From NCBI GenBank assembly GCA_025454955.1, contig JALONL010000023.1, positions 1 to 64,000 on the forward strand: DNA of 64,000 nucleotides. The letters run 5' to 3'. The position numbers and the translations under genes are program-made. The stretch's first letter is position 1; every line of letters begins with the position of its first letter. This DNA comes from Bacteroidia bacterium (lineage in GTDB: Bacteria > Bacteroidota > Bacteroidia > Palsa-965). Of this stretch, positions 36,401 to 44,614 are shown one piece after another. The notes under the pieces were generated by a model that did no database searches, was not told where the DNA came from, and worked only from the letters and a program-made list of their open reading frames with translations.

Positions 36401-37244
36401 CGAGATGGCGCTGCGTAACTCCGTTAAGCTGTTTGCGTGTTTGCTGAATCATACGCAGAAACGCAAGAAACAGGGCCATATCGGGCCGGTTATCGCCATT
36501 GCCCGGAAGAATTTTTTCGAAATTGCTCCGCGTGTGCTCCACGAGGTAGCTGAACGACTGAAACACATAATCGTAAATGCGTTTCAATCCCTGCATGAGC
36601 ATTTCTACAATTTTTCCGGAATCGGAAGGCGGCTGAAGTTTGAGCAAAAGTTCGTCCTGCACCGATTGGGGCAGCTTCCACCGTGGCGAGAAATGCGTTT
36701 CGGCCGCATCCAGCGGCGGGTTAAACACGCCGAATGCGTTTATCCGCGAAGCAATTTCCGTCAACTGAAAAAGCATGTGCGCGAGGCGGGCGGTAATCTG
36801 GTTTTCCACCTCTTTGTGCAAACTCTCGTAAATACCGCGCGAAAGGTGTTTGTCCCAATGATTCACCCGCAGCAGTAATTCCACAATAAAATTGAAGGTA
36901 TTGCGTATCGACTCGTTCATCATTTCGGGCCTGTCGGTGTCCCTGAACCTGTCGAAAAGCGTGCGGAACTGCGCATCAATTTCGCGCAGGTTGGTGGCGG
37001 CAATACCGGCCAGCAATACCGGTTCGCTTTTGCCGAAGAAGGTAAACCAGGTGCCGTTTATTTCATTGTCGGTGGAATAAAAATTGAGATAGCCCGAAAG
37101 CGCACCGGCCATGAGCAAATCGTCAATTACGGTTCGTTCGTCAACCGCCACCGAATCGGGATGAAGCAGCGCAGGCATACGGTTGCGCCGTGTAAGCGCC
37201 GCCGACTGGTTTTTCGTGTTTCCGTAAACCGGATTGCTGCTCAT
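33498..37244 (-). CDS. eCIS baseplate J-like protein
   Basis: 1248 aa, the largest protein of the block, corresponding to the Afp11/Afp12-type (gp6/J-like) baseplate wedge proteins. The N-terminal helical part (AVDERTVIDDLLMAGALSGY, NFYSTDNEINGTWFTFFGKS) and a long central beta-rich part are typical of the Bacteroidota versions. Near the C-terminus, MYLRVSERLGHRNRAVLPLD, DYERLVLQEFPDVYLVKC and RVKVVAAVRFKAGLDAGF match the conserved J-like core. It starts 8 nt after the gp25 gene. eCIS usually encode two such proteins; only one is present here. Confidence 0.85.
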   Translation of the reverse strand: MSSNPVYGNTKNQSAALTRRNRMPALLHPDSVAVDERTVIDDLLMAGALSGYLNFYSTDNEINGTWFTFFGKSEPVLLAGIAATNLREIDAQFRTLFDRFRDTDRPEMMNESIRNTFNFIVELLLRVNHWDKHLSRGIYESLHKEVENQITARLAHMLFQLTEIASRINAFGVFNPPLDAAETHFSPRWKLPQSVQDELLLKLQPPSDSGKIVEMLMQGLKRIYDYVFQSFSYLVEHTRSNFEKILPGNGDNRPDMALFLAFLRMIQQTRKQLNGVTQRHLDHYYKNVLHSSLQDYRPDRTFVTFTLHDTETVQLLPAGTRFEAGKDSAGNPLFYASVKPLFINRASIAALHTLFVSRNPDVIAYEGDKELMMAKGIYSSTDPQRNLKGEIQNWWSLTGTDQHDLSQAERTMENARLGFSISSPALFLSEGRRDITITFRLDKGSAEVKRLYAIINDAKQNYGNNESAAEFYLLHKAFIIHITGPEGWIAIPRYAFTVDQEKAEFILRFGLTVNDPSITSAAAAVHGSEYNEQWPVLRMLLNSHDAPAYAYSMLSGMPVNSIRIDTEVSGMKRLSLWNQSGPLAVDKPFQPFGALPAAGAYFMVGNAEAFSKHLTNVQLHLRWYDLPQAGFGKHYELYSGNITNESFTGSLSLLQNGWFQPQPQDQQQVQLFTSLPTEHPDRGIPVSPETHISNIDPRRLGQRATWRVPEADLFYAPETQEGYLRLELISPAGGFGAAEYPALLTDTMMRSGFRKKSLPLPLAPHVPHISSISLSYSASFDSEKAVGENGEPLLHLYRHYPFGTELYQTGTRMHQARLLPVYNEEGYLFIGLENLAPPQPLTLFFQISEESLHPEQAPSPVVWYYLSSNRWRKLSPERILTDSTQNFIMPGIVELDLPADMTNDNTIMRPGLHWLCAAIPNRTAYTNYVKAIYTQAAEVVWQNDGNTVSHLHTPLPSGTIARIENQPASVQEVAQPIASRSGRPPEEHASMYLRVSERLGHRNRAVLPLDYERLVLQEFPDVYLVKCLPNLDAAGTHKPGHVMLVVMPDVERRDDINLLRPKDCYANLKQIADYIKQRCSPHIRVFVRNPHYERVKVVAAVRFKAGLDAGFYLRQLNEDTRRYLSPWLYEAQAEPRLAGEVSRADMAGFLERLPYVDFVTSLSVVVTCDEGGRYELSDTARMMDDNDDTDTIRARHPWSILVTSSRHQFSLLTAELLGDDDDQPLPAIPRSIGNLILSNDFIITGNGD

Positions 37245-37252
37245 TAATGTTG

Positions 37253-37693
37253 TTAGTTAGTAGTGCGGTATTCGGGCGCAATGTTGGTGCCTTCGTTGAG
37301 GTAGAAGGGATACACCATATTGCTTCGCGCGTTGGTTGCGCGTATCGTATAATCGAGTTTGATTCGCAGCAGGCCCGATTCATTGTCTGAACGTTCAATA
37401 CTTATTTCGTTCAGTGAAATGCGGGGTTCGTAATCGAGAATGGCGGTGCGTATGTGTTCGCGCAACTGGTTGACGAAGGTGTGGGTAACCGGTTCAAACA
37501 CCATACGCCTTATTCCGCAGCCGAATTTTGGGAAAAGCAAACGTTCGCCGGGTGCGGTGGAAAGAATAATCTGCAAACTCTCCCAAATGTCCTGTTCGTC
37601 GCTCACCATCACCACGCGCCCCATTTCGGGACTGAACTCGGGCGGAAAGCTCCAGCCCGAACCGAGGAATGAGTTTTTGTTTTTCTTTGCCAT
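37253..37693 (-). CDS. eCIS gp25-like baseplate protein
   Basis: 146 aa, GPW/gp25 family (Afp9 equivalent): WSFPPEFSPEMGRVVMVSDE, DIWESLQIILSTAPGERLLF, then PKFGCGIRRMVFEP are the hallmark segments, with the lysozyme-like EPR-type core at YEPRISLNEI. gp25 initiates sheath assembly on the baseplate. The frame can be extended to a TTG at 37717 inside the PAAR gene, but the ATG at 37693, 13 nt after the PAAR stop, fits the family start. Confidence 0.9.
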   Translation of the reverse strand: MAKKNKNSFLGSGWSFPPEFSPEMGRVVMVSDEQDIWESLQIILSTAPGERLLFPKFGCGIRRMVFEPVTHTFVNQLREHIRTAILDYEPRISLNEISIERSDNESGLLRIKLDYTIRATNARSNMVYPFYLNEGTNIAPEYRTTN

Positions 37694-37706
37694 TCGCAAT
37701 AATTTT

Positions 37707-38009
37707 TTATCCGCCAATTAAAACCGTAGGAAATCCGAGTACAATGCTTCCGCCGTGTGCGGTGGTGTCGCCCATGCGTGCTGCAGGTTTTCCGCAAATG
37801 AGCACGGTGGCCGAGCCTTTTGCAATGGTATCGGGCGGGCCTACGCATACGCACATATCGCCCATTACGGCGGCGGGCATGTTGCCTATGAGCACCGTGG
37901 GAGCGCCGGGGCCGGTGATGGGGCCGCCTACGTGGGGAATGGGGGAAGGTACTGCCGGGGTTTGCATGGGGCAGGTGTGCATGTCGGTGAGTCGGGCTGC
38001 TGGAGGCAT
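37707..38009 (-). CDS. PAAR-type spike-tip protein
   Basis: 100 aa, complete PAAR domain: PPAARLTDMHTCPM at the start, HVGGPITGPGAPTVLIGNMP, then CGKPAARMGDTTAHGGSIVL near the end; His and Cys residues are available for metal binding. It caps the spike as a sharp tip (Afp10-like). It lies between the repeat tract and the gp25 gene. Confidence 0.92.
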   Translation of the reverse strand: MPPAARLTDMHTCPMQTPAVPSPIPHVGGPITGPGAPTVLIGNMPAAVMGDMCVCVGPPDTIAKGSATVLICGKPAARMGDTTAHGGSIVLGFPTVLIGG

Positions 38010-38016
38010 TTTTTCA

Positions 38017-38353
38017 GAGTGAGAGTGAGTATGAGAGCGAGAGTGAGTATGAGAGCGAGAGTGAGTAAGAGAGCGAGAGTGAGTATGAGAGCGAGAGTGA
38101 GTAAGAGAGCGAGAGTGAGAGAGGAGAGCGAAGAGAGTGATTGGTTGTGTTCTTCGCTTCGCTCAGATGTAGTTTGTTCATGCTTTGCGTGAATGTCGTG
38201 TTCTTCGCTTCGCTCAGATTTAGTTTATTTACGCTTTGGGTGAATGTTGTGTTCTTCGCTTCGCTCAGATGTAGTTTGTTTACGCTTTGCGTGAATGTAG
38301 TTCTCTTCGCTTCGCTCAGATGTTCTATGTTCACGCTTCGCGTGAATGTGCTT
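38017..38353. repeat. In-frame tandem repeats between spike and PAAR genes
   Basis: Two tandem arrays. At 38150-38353 four copies of a 51-bp unit, each with TTCTTCGCTTCGCTCAGA and a small palindrome of the type TTCACGCTTCGCGTGAA. At 38017-38130 about six copies of an 18-bp GA-rich unit (GAGAGTGAGTATGAGAGC). Both periods are multiples of three, leaving a 122-codon minus-strand frame (38014-38382) that starts 4 nt after the spike stop and encodes repeats of HLSEAKNTTFTQSVNKL and SLSLSY. Whether this is translated is unclear; I treat it as repeat DNA inserted in the operon. Confidence 0.75.
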
Positions 38354-38386
38354 TCTGATTGAATTTTAGCTGTCCCTTCCATTGTA

Positions 38387-40189
38387 TTAATTTATTTTCA
38401 CCAGTGCACCTTTTACAATGCATGGGCCCGATGAAGAAAACTCTGAGTTGGCGGTGCCGGAGGCTACGAGTTGGGCCTGTGCGGTGATTTTGGTGTTGAG
38501 GCCGGTAACCTTCATATCGGTTTTGGCGGATATGGCGGTTTGCTGCATGGCATCTATTTTAATATTGCCTTTGGCAGATATGGTGATGTCTTTGGCACTG
38601 TCGATGGTGATGCCGCCCGATTCCATTTTGATGCTGTTGTTGTTCTGATCGGCAATGGTGATGGATTTGGCATCATCGCTGAAAATCATTTTGTTGTTTC
38701 CGGGTGTGGTGATGGTGAGTATTTTTTTATCGTCGTCGATTTCTATTTTGAGTTTCGATTTGCTGACGATGGCTTTGAAGGCGTTTTTCTGTTCAGGAGT
38801 GTAGGGCGATTTGTTTTTGCTGCTGTGCAGCATGCCCAGAATTACCGGAGCTCGGGGATCATCGTCGAAAAAGCCAACTACCACTTCGTCGTTTACTTCG
38901 GGATAGAAGTAGGCTCCGGCTCCGTTGGTGGCGTAAAATGTGGCCATGCGCGCCCACACGGCTTTGCCGTCGTCGCCCATGAGGGGGAGTTTTATGTTTA
39001 CGCGGAAATTATTGTCGGGGTCTTTGTGTATTTGTTTCACCACGCCAATCTGCAGGCCGTGAACGGGCGGAATCATGCCCATGGCGGGCGGGGCCGAAAT
39101 GGGTATCTGTTCGCTGAACCAGCCCGGTTCGAGTCCGAATTCGGCTTCGGTGATCCAGTCGCCGTCTTCGATGGTGTGTGTCACAGAGCGTATGTAGAGG
39201 CTTCCGTTGTACCGCTGCCCTACCCCGCTCACGTCGATGAGTGTATCGGGCTTGGCGAGCGAACTTCCCTGAAAACGTATGCGGCCACGCAGGCGCGACA
39301 TCCACGATTTCAACTGCTGTGCATCGGCCCAGGCTTTAAGTTCGGCCTGTGGCACCAATGCGGCCGACTGCAGGTTAAACTTACTCAGCCCCACTACCGA
39401 AGAAAGTGTGGAGGAAGTAATGTTTCCCTGCGAGTTTACCGAAGGATTGGAGCCTGAGGCCGTAATAATTTTTTGTTGCGCCACATCCCACGAACTTGCC
39501 GACACTGCCGAGTATTGCTCGGTAGCTTCGAGTGTGGCTTCCATTTCGAGCAGCGACGAGCCATAAGCCACACCGAGCACGGCGGTGCCGCTTACTCCGG
39601 GCGCTTTTACACTCACCTTGCCATCGTCAACCACCACCACCATGCCATTGGCCTCGGCACGCGAAAGCACAAAATCCCAGTCGGTGCTGTAATGCTGATA
39701 GATCTGCGACTGATCTACCGTGGTGGCCGTAACAGTGGCGCTGGCTCCTGATGCTTTGATGAGTTTGCTCATCAGATCGCTGTCTTTTACGGGCGAGGTG
39801 CCGCTGTTGAAGTACAGGTTTTTGCGGCCTACCGTCATTTTCACGGCCACGTCTTTGCAAAGTACTTCAAGCTGCGAATCGTCTTGGGTAATATTCAGTC
39901 CCTGCTGAATGATGATGCCTTTGAATATCTGTTTCTCGGTAGAATTGTAGCCGGCAGTAATTATCACCGGATTTCCGGGCACCAGCACAGCGGCATCGCT
40001 TATGGTAAATCCTTCGCCCGAAGCAGAACCGTCGCGTAGTACAAAACGCGCCTGCGAAATGCGGTTGAGTGCCTTGTTCACTTCCACCGATACTACCTGC
40101 CAACTGCTTTGCAGGGCGGTGCCGTTTACCTTTATGGTAAATGTGGCTAAAGTAGCATCGGCTGTGAGTGGCGAAGGGGCTGTGGGCAT
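38387..40189 (-). CDS. eCIS VgrG-like spike protein
   Basis: 600 aa (Afp8 equivalent). The N-terminal half is gp27-like (VNKALNRISQARFVLRDGSA, then QHYSTDWDFVLSRAEANGM). An OB-fold gp5-like domain is at about 375-460 (GLQIGVVKQIHKDPDNNFRV, NDEVVVGFFDDDPRAPVILG, MLHSSKN). A beta-helix needle follows with short repeats (ITIADQNNNSIKMESGGITI, ISAKGNIKIDAMQQ). It forms the central piercing trimer. Starts 3 nt after the LysM-adaptor stop. Confidence 0.92.
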   Translation of the reverse strand: MPTAPSPLTADATLATFTIKVNGTALQSSWQVVSVEVNKALNRISQARFVLRDGSASGEGFTISDAAVLVPGNPVIITAGYNSTEKQIFKGIIIQQGLNITQDDSQLEVLCKDVAVKMTVGRKNLYFNSGTSPVKDSDLMSKLIKASGASATVTATTVDQSQIYQHYSTDWDFVLSRAEANGMVVVVDDGKVSVKAPGVSGTAVLGVAYGSSLLEMEATLEATEQYSAVSASSWDVAQQKIITASGSNPSVNSQGNITSSTLSSVVGLSKFNLQSAALVPQAELKAWADAQQLKSWMSRLRGRIRFQGSSLAKPDTLIDVSGVGQRYNGSLYIRSVTHTIEDGDWITEAEFGLEPGWFSEQIPISAPPAMGMIPPVHGLQIGVVKQIHKDPDNNFRVNIKLPLMGDDGKAVWARMATFYATNGAGAYFYPEVNDEVVVGFFDDDPRAPVILGMLHSSKNKSPYTPEQKNAFKAIVSKSKLKIEIDDDKKILTITTPGNNKMIFSDDAKSITIADQNNNSIKMESGGITIDSAKDITISAKGNIKIDAMQQTAISAKTDMKVTGLNTKITAQAQLVASGTANSEFSSSGPCIVKGALVKIN

Positions 40190-40192
40190 GGC

Positions 40193-40879
40193 TTAGCTGT
40201 TTTCTATTGGTGGAAATTCAATGCGCATTCCGGGGCGTATATCGGTGAAATGATCGAGACCATTGGCACGCGCCACTTCGGTGTAGAGAGTCGGGTCGCC
40301 GTAAATTCTGAAGCACATCATGGGCAGCGTATCGCCTTCCACCACGTTAATGAGGTGAGTCATATCGGGCGAGTTCGGGTTACCTTCTTTTACAATTGTA
40401 ACCGGATCGCGCGTTTCTTCGAACGTTACTGTGGCTTTGGCACGCAAAGCCTCACCCTGCGGACTAAACAGCGAATACACCACACTGAGCGAACTGAGCA
40501 CACCTTTGAAAATAAAAGTGCCCCAGCTCAACTGCACAAAATTGGGGCGGTGAATACTGCCCTGGTAATCGTAGGTAATTTTGCGGAATGAGTTAATCTG
40601 GTCATATACATCGCCCGAACTGTTTGGAATAACACCGGTGGTATCAAACCAGATATCGAACGACACTTTTTCGGGTTCCACACCATTAAACTTTAGCGTA
40701 TTGGCGCCCGTTCCGGGCACGGTTTGTTTGGTGTGGTTTACGTTGTAGGTGTAGGTAATTTTTTCGGGATTGATAAGCACGGTGTATTCGCCCGATTTGG
40801 AGCTGAATTTGGCATCAGAATACGCCGTTATTTTCATTGGCGTAAGCGTACCGGCCGATATGCCCGACATTAACGACAT
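40193..40879 (-). CDS. eCIS tube-terminator/adaptor with LysM domain
   Basis: 228 aa (Afp7 / gp53-like). The first about 160 residues form a tube-like domain (GEYTVLINPEKITYTYNVNH, then KVSFDIWFDTTGVIP). The C-terminus has a LysM motif (NVVEGDTLPMMCFRIYGDPT, LYTEVARANGLDHFTDIRPG). In related particles it links tube to spike. Separated by 3 nt from the spike gene and by 3 nt from the DUF5908 gene. Confidence 0.88.
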   Translation of the reverse strand: MSLMSGISAGTLTPMKITAYSDAKFSSKSGEYTVLINPEKITYTYNVNHTKQTVPGTGANTLKFNGVEPEKVSFDIWFDTTGVIPNSSGDVYDQINSFRKITYDYQGSIHRPNFVQLSWGTFIFKGVLSSLSVVYSLFSPQGEALRAKATVTFEETRDPVTIVKEGNPNSPDMTHLINVVEGDTLPMMCFRIYGDPTLYTEVARANGLDHFTDIRPGMRIEFPPIENS

Positions 40880-40882
40880 GGC

Positions 40883-41041
40883 TTATCTTTTTGAGCGTTT
40901 GTTTAACTGGGCGATAACTGCCCGTGTGGTTTCGGCCACTAATTTTTTGCGCAACTGTTCGTCCAGTGCAGCCGTATCATTGGGCTGCATGGGTTGTGTA
41001 ATATTTGCGCGAATTACAATTTCCCGTATTTCAATAGCCAT
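40883..41041 (-). CDS. DUF5908-type small eCIS protein
   Basis: 52 aa, begins MAIEIREIVIRANITQ and ends LDEQLRKKLVAETTRAVIAQ followed by LNKRSKR. This is the short DUF5908 family found at this exact position in Bacteroidota contractile injection loci (slot of Afp6). It sits 12 nt after the tube gene and 3 nt before the LysM gene, so it is tightly embedded in the operon. Role unknown; perhaps an assembly factor. Confidence 0.85.
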   Translation of the reverse strand: MAIEIREIVIRANITQPMQPNDTAALDEQLRKKLVAETTRAVIAQLNKRSKR

Positions 41042-41053
41042 AACGAAACAATA

Positions 41054-41500
41054 TCAGATGAAATAACTGTATGCAAATTCCAATGTTTCGATGGCAATTT
41101 TATTGTCCATCGAATCGAGCGAATCGAGCGACCATTTCACGGGCCATGCGCCAATGAAGGTCCAGGTCATGAGCGGCATTCCGGTTTCGTCGAGCATCAT
41201 TACTACCAGATCCATCGTTTGCACGCTGGTAACCAAACCGGTTTTCAACGTGGCATCACACCAAAGTGCAAGCGACGAGCCCGAAGTAATGAGCCCGCGC
41301 TTGAGAACTAAGTTGTCGAAGGAAGCGCGGGTGGGAACCTTGTATTTAAACCGGTTTTCCCCACCCACTACGATGTCTTCCGTATCCATTTTTGCCGTTA
41401 GTCCCGAAATCTCCTTGAACTGTGCGTCAATCGGATTGGGCACTCCCAGTATTCCTGCGGTGAAATAAAATGCCGGTGGCGGATAGTATTCACCAAACAT
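41054..41500 (-). CDS. eCIS tube protein 2 (gp19 family)
   Basis: 148 aa, T4 gp19-like tail-tube fold: YYPPPAFYFTAGILGVPNPI, FKEISGLTAKMDTEDIVVGG, LMTWTFIGAWPVKWSLDSLD, and the end KIAIETLEFAYSYF. It corresponds to the Afp5-type inner-tube subunit that starts the tube on the baseplate. The frame opens earlier, at 41611, but those codons overlap the first tube gene and the family start is at 41500, 5 nt after that gene's stop. Confidence 0.9.
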   Translation of the reverse strand: MFGEYYPPPAFYFTAGILGVPNPIDAQFKEISGLTAKMDTEDIVVGGENRFKYKVPTRASFDNLVLKRGLITSGSSLALWCDATLKTGLVTSVQTMDLVVMMLDETGMPLMTWTFIGAWPVKWSLDSLDSMDNKIAIETLEFAYSYFI

Positions 41501-41505
41501 GAGCG

Positions 41506-41958
41506 TTAGGAGTTGGCAATGGTAATACCTTCGTGAACGATCTCGATGGTTTCGATGGCCACTTCGTTTCCGTCCGACTTGAGATCGGTTCCGGTTACTT
41601 TTTTGGGCCATGCGTTGGCGAGTGTCCAGGTCATGGTCGGGTTGCCCTGCTCGTCGAGCAGTTTCACCGTTACCGGTACACGCTTAATGGTATTCATTTT
41701 GATTTGCGAATACCAATCCCAGAATTTGTTGTCTTTCACAAAAATGCCTTTTTTCATGGTTACGGTTCCGTTTTTCACGATACCGGGCATTTTAATGGTT
41801 GAGAACTGCGGGTTGTTTCCGTGACGGTATTCGATTTCCTGTGTTTCGGATTCGAGGCCGCTTACTTCCTGGAAAGCGAGGTTTTGCTGATCGCCCCAGT
41901 CAACTGAAAAGTAAAACTTAGGTAAGGGCCATACATTATCTTGAGCTTCTCCTGCCAT
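41506..41958 (-). CDS. eCIS tube protein 1 (gp19 family)
   Basis: 150 aa main inner-tube subunit (Afp1-like): WPLPKFYFSVDWGDQQNLAF, QEVSGLESETQEIEYRHGNN, MTWTLANAWPKKVTGTDLKS, and the end EVAIETIEIVHEGI. Stacked hexamers form the lumen that carries cargo. It starts 61 nt after the sheath stop. Confidence 0.92.
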   Translation of the reverse strand: MAGEAQDNVWPLPKFYFSVDWGDQQNLAFQEVSGLESETQEIEYRHGNNPQFSTIKMPGIVKNGTVTMKKGIFVKDNKFWDWYSQIKMNTIKRVPVTVKLLDEQGNPTMTWTLANAWPKKVTGTDLKSDGNEVAIETIEIVHEGITIANS

Positions 41959-42019
41959 GTGAAATGGTTTTTAAGAATTGTTTTATTCGATGAGTTTTAT
42001 TGGTTGGTGCCGATGCGGT

Positions 42020-43576
42020 TTATGATTTCTGCATCTGCTGCTGGAAGGTAATTACGATAAACTCGGCTGGGCGAACAATGGCCACTTTTACCGATACGTT
42101 CATGATACCATCCAGAATTTCTTCGGCGGTCATGGTGGCACCAAGTCCTACCTGCACGTCGAAAGCTTCGTCGGGTTTTGCACCTACCAGCGCACCGTCT
42201 TTCCATTTCGAGGTGAGGTAGTTGTTTATCATGCTCTTTACCGCTACCCAGGTGTTTGCGTTGTTGGGTTCAAACACGTATGCTTTGCAGGCTGCCTTGA
42301 TCGACTGCTCGAGCATAATCATGGTGCGGCGTACGTTGATGTAGCGCCAGTCCTGGCTGTTACCGTCGAGTGTGCGGGCGCCCCACACGAGTGTGCCTTC
42401 GCCGATGAACGATCGGATGGCGTTGATTGATTTGCCCTGCAGGGTAACGTTGAGGTCTTCCTGGTCTTCGCTGGTAAGGTTTACGGCGGGCGATACCACA
42501 GAAGCCATTGTTACGTTGGCGGGAGCTTTCCACACACCGCGGCTGTTGTCCACACGGCTATATACACCGGCCATGGCGGCGGCGGGCGGGAGCAGGTTGA
42601 GGCGTTTGCGGAGTTCACCGATCAGGCTCACGTAAATGGGGCTGATTACCTGCAGGGTGTTGTGCAGTACGGTTACGTCTTTCGGCTTGGGATCGGCAGC
42701 GGTGATTTTGGCTACCTCGGCCTTAAACTCGGTGGCTTTGGCGTCGCTGATTTTTTTCTCGGCGGCATTTTTGTCGATCTCGGCATTAATCATGGTTACC
42801 AGATCGGCACCGTTGGCCACGTTGCGGTAGTTTACATCGGAAGCGCCCACAATGCTGGTATAAACCCAGGGGTAGTATGCGGCGCCGAATTTGAGGAAAT
42901 CGCTCGACACGAAATTGCGGAACAGCGAAATGGGTTCGGCCACGGGGCTGTTTGGTGTAACCCAGCCATACTGCACATCGAGCACGGCAAAGCGGCTTTG
43001 CATACGGCCTCCGCAGTGGTCAATCATTTTGCCCTGGAAAGTGTAAATGTCTTTTCCGGTGGGTTTTGATGCATCGGGATCGGGCATAATGGCCATCAGG
43101 TCGGGCACCACTACCATTGTGGGCTCCTGCTCACGCACGAGAGTTTCGAGGCCGGCTTCAAAATCGGCAATGTCGATGGTGCGGTCTTTACCTGCATCGT
43201 CAAACTCACCTACCGATACAATGTAGCAGGGCCCGCCGCCGTTGTCGAAAAACATACGGATGCAGCGGTAGAGCAGGAATTTTCCTTTGTCCTGTTCAAT
43301 TTTGTAACCGCTTCCGCCCAGTACGGTATCGGCTTTGGTTTTGTCGGCCTCGGCAGTTACGTTGAACGTGTAGTCGGGACCGTCGCCAAAGTGCTGATGA
43401 AAATCGGCAAGTGAAGTAATGCGGAAAGGCTGCAGGTGCAGTGATTTGGTGCCGTTGAGCGCATATTTCGTGTAACCGATAAATGCGGGCACCGCGGTGG
43501 GCACTTCCACCACCGAGTTAGGGAAGGCGTTTTTCTCTACAATGTAAACGCCGGGTGTTCTTAAAGCTGTGGCCAT
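42020..43576 (-). CDS. eCIS contractile sheath protein
   Basis: 518 aa. Classic phage-type sheath: N-terminus ATALRTPGVYIVEKNAFPNS, EVPTAVPAFIGYTKYA, and the C-terminal domain AIRSFIGEGTLVWGARTLDG, then YINVRRTMIMLEQSIKAACK and IVRPAEFIVITFQQQ. Contraction of this sheath drives the tube forward. Only one sheath gene is present, whereas Afp/PVC-type loci have up to three paralogues. This is not a type VI TssB/TssC pair. Confidence 0.95.
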   Translation of the reverse strand: MATALRTPGVYIVEKNAFPNSVVEVPTAVPAFIGYTKYALNGTKSLHLQPFRITSLADFHQHFGDGPDYTFNVTAEADKTKADTVLGGSGYKIEQDKGKFLLYRCIRMFFDNGGGPCYIVSVGEFDDAGKDRTIDIADFEAGLETLVREQEPTMVVVPDLMAIMPDPDASKPTGKDIYTFQGKMIDHCGGRMQSRFAVLDVQYGWVTPNSPVAEPISLFRNFVSSDFLKFGAAYYPWVYTSIVGASDVNYRNVANGADLVTMINAEIDKNAAEKKISDAKATEFKAEVAKITAADPKPKDVTVLHNTLQVISPIYVSLIGELRKRLNLLPPAAAMAGVYSRVDNSRGVWKAPANVTMASVVSPAVNLTSEDQEDLNVTLQGKSINAIRSFIGEGTLVWGARTLDGNSQDWRYINVRRTMIMLEQSIKAACKAYVFEPNNANTWVAVKSMINNYLTSKWKDGALVGAKPDEAFDVQVGLGATMTAEEILDGIMNVSVKVAIVRPAEFIVITFQQQMQKS

Positions 43577-43606
43577 AGCATTTGTGTTTGTTGTGTATAG
43601 GTGTTA

Positions 43607-44614
43607 TTAGAGATGAACAATGATTTCTGAGTAATACTGGTTGCTGTTTCCGTGCAACATATCGGGTGCGGGGCGCGGCAGGCGGTCGAATACCACCGAG
43701 CCTGCATTGCCGCCGGGAATGCAATTGCGGCGGAGCTGGAATGCGCCGTTGGGTTTGTCGGAAAAACGGATGTTGTCGGGCGAGGTAAAGACCAATGCTT
43801 TGCTGCCGTTTATGAGTGTGGCGTTTTCGGGGCCGGTGAAATATTGGGTGCGGCGCAGGTCGGTAATGGCCAATTGTGTGTAAGTGTCGATACCATTGCC
43901 GGTGAGCAGGTATTTCCAGCGCACACTGCGTGCGGCAAAATGAATGCGGTATTGGGCCGATGCGGGTTTATCGTCGGGCGTGATACAGGGCTGGGCGGCA
44001 TTGGCAGCGAGCGAAATTTCGATCATGCCTTTGGCGTGCAGACCCATTTCGGGAATGCCGAGGCACACTGGCTGCAGGTTGTTATCGTTGAGTGCGGGCT
44101 GGTGGCGGCCTTCGTCGGTGTGATGCAGGGCGAGTGTGGTGCGCGGCGGTGTGGCAGTTGCCTGTGCTATGGTTTGTCCGGCTGTATTGCGCAGTACGAG
44201 TGTGCCTTCGTCGGGTGTGTCGAATACGCTGGTGTGCGGGAGAATGAAATCGGTATCGGAAACGGCATTGCCGGTGTGCAGCTTTGACGGGTCGGAAGCG
44301 TTGGCGTTTTGATTGCCGAAGTACATGAGTTTTTTCTGGCTGCCTTCGGGCAAATCGGTATAGTTTACAAAATGCTGGTCGGTGATTTTGAGCCAGAACC
44401 TGAGCATTGTTTCCGGTGCGGGCGTGGCGCGGAGGCGGCCCGTGGCATCGGTTTCGGCAGCCACCACCAGCTCATTGCCGGCGGTGCGGACAACCCAGCC
44501 CAGGCGTTTAAGCTGTTGCTGGGTTTGCGCAGTGGGCACAGGCAGCACAAAACTTCCTCCGAGGCTGAAGTATTCGTGTGTGAACGAAATGGAAAACAGG
44601 TTTTCTACTTTCAT
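43607..44614 (-). CDS. Unknown eCIS-locus protein
   Basis: 335 aa from the ATG at 44614. The earlier frame to 44743 is out of place inside the DUF4255 gene. Predicted mostly beta: KVENLFSISFTHEYFSLGGS, LRFWLKITDQHFVNYTDLPE, YRIHFAARSVRWKYLLTGNG, RRTQYFTGPENATLINGSKA. No known domain. Its start overlaps the DUF4255 stop by 4 nt, and it ends 31 nt before the sheath gene. A structural or cap-associated role is inferred from position only. Confidence 0.75.
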   Translation of the reverse strand: MKVENLFSISFTHEYFSLGGSFVLPVPTAQTQQQLKRLGWVVRTAGNELVVAAETDATGRLRATPAPETMLRFWLKITDQHFVNYTDLPEGSQKKLMYFGNQNANASDPSKLHTGNAVSDTDFILPHTSVFDTPDEGTLVLRNTAGQTIAQATATPPRTTLALHHTDEGRHQPALNDNNLQPVCLGIPEMGLHAKGMIEISLAANAAQPCITPDDKPASAQYRIHFAARSVRWKYLLTGNGIDTYTQLAITDLRRTQYFTGPENATLINGSKALVFTSPDNIRFSDKPNGAFQLRRNCIPGGNAGSVVFDRLPRPAPDMLHGNSNQYYSEIIVHL

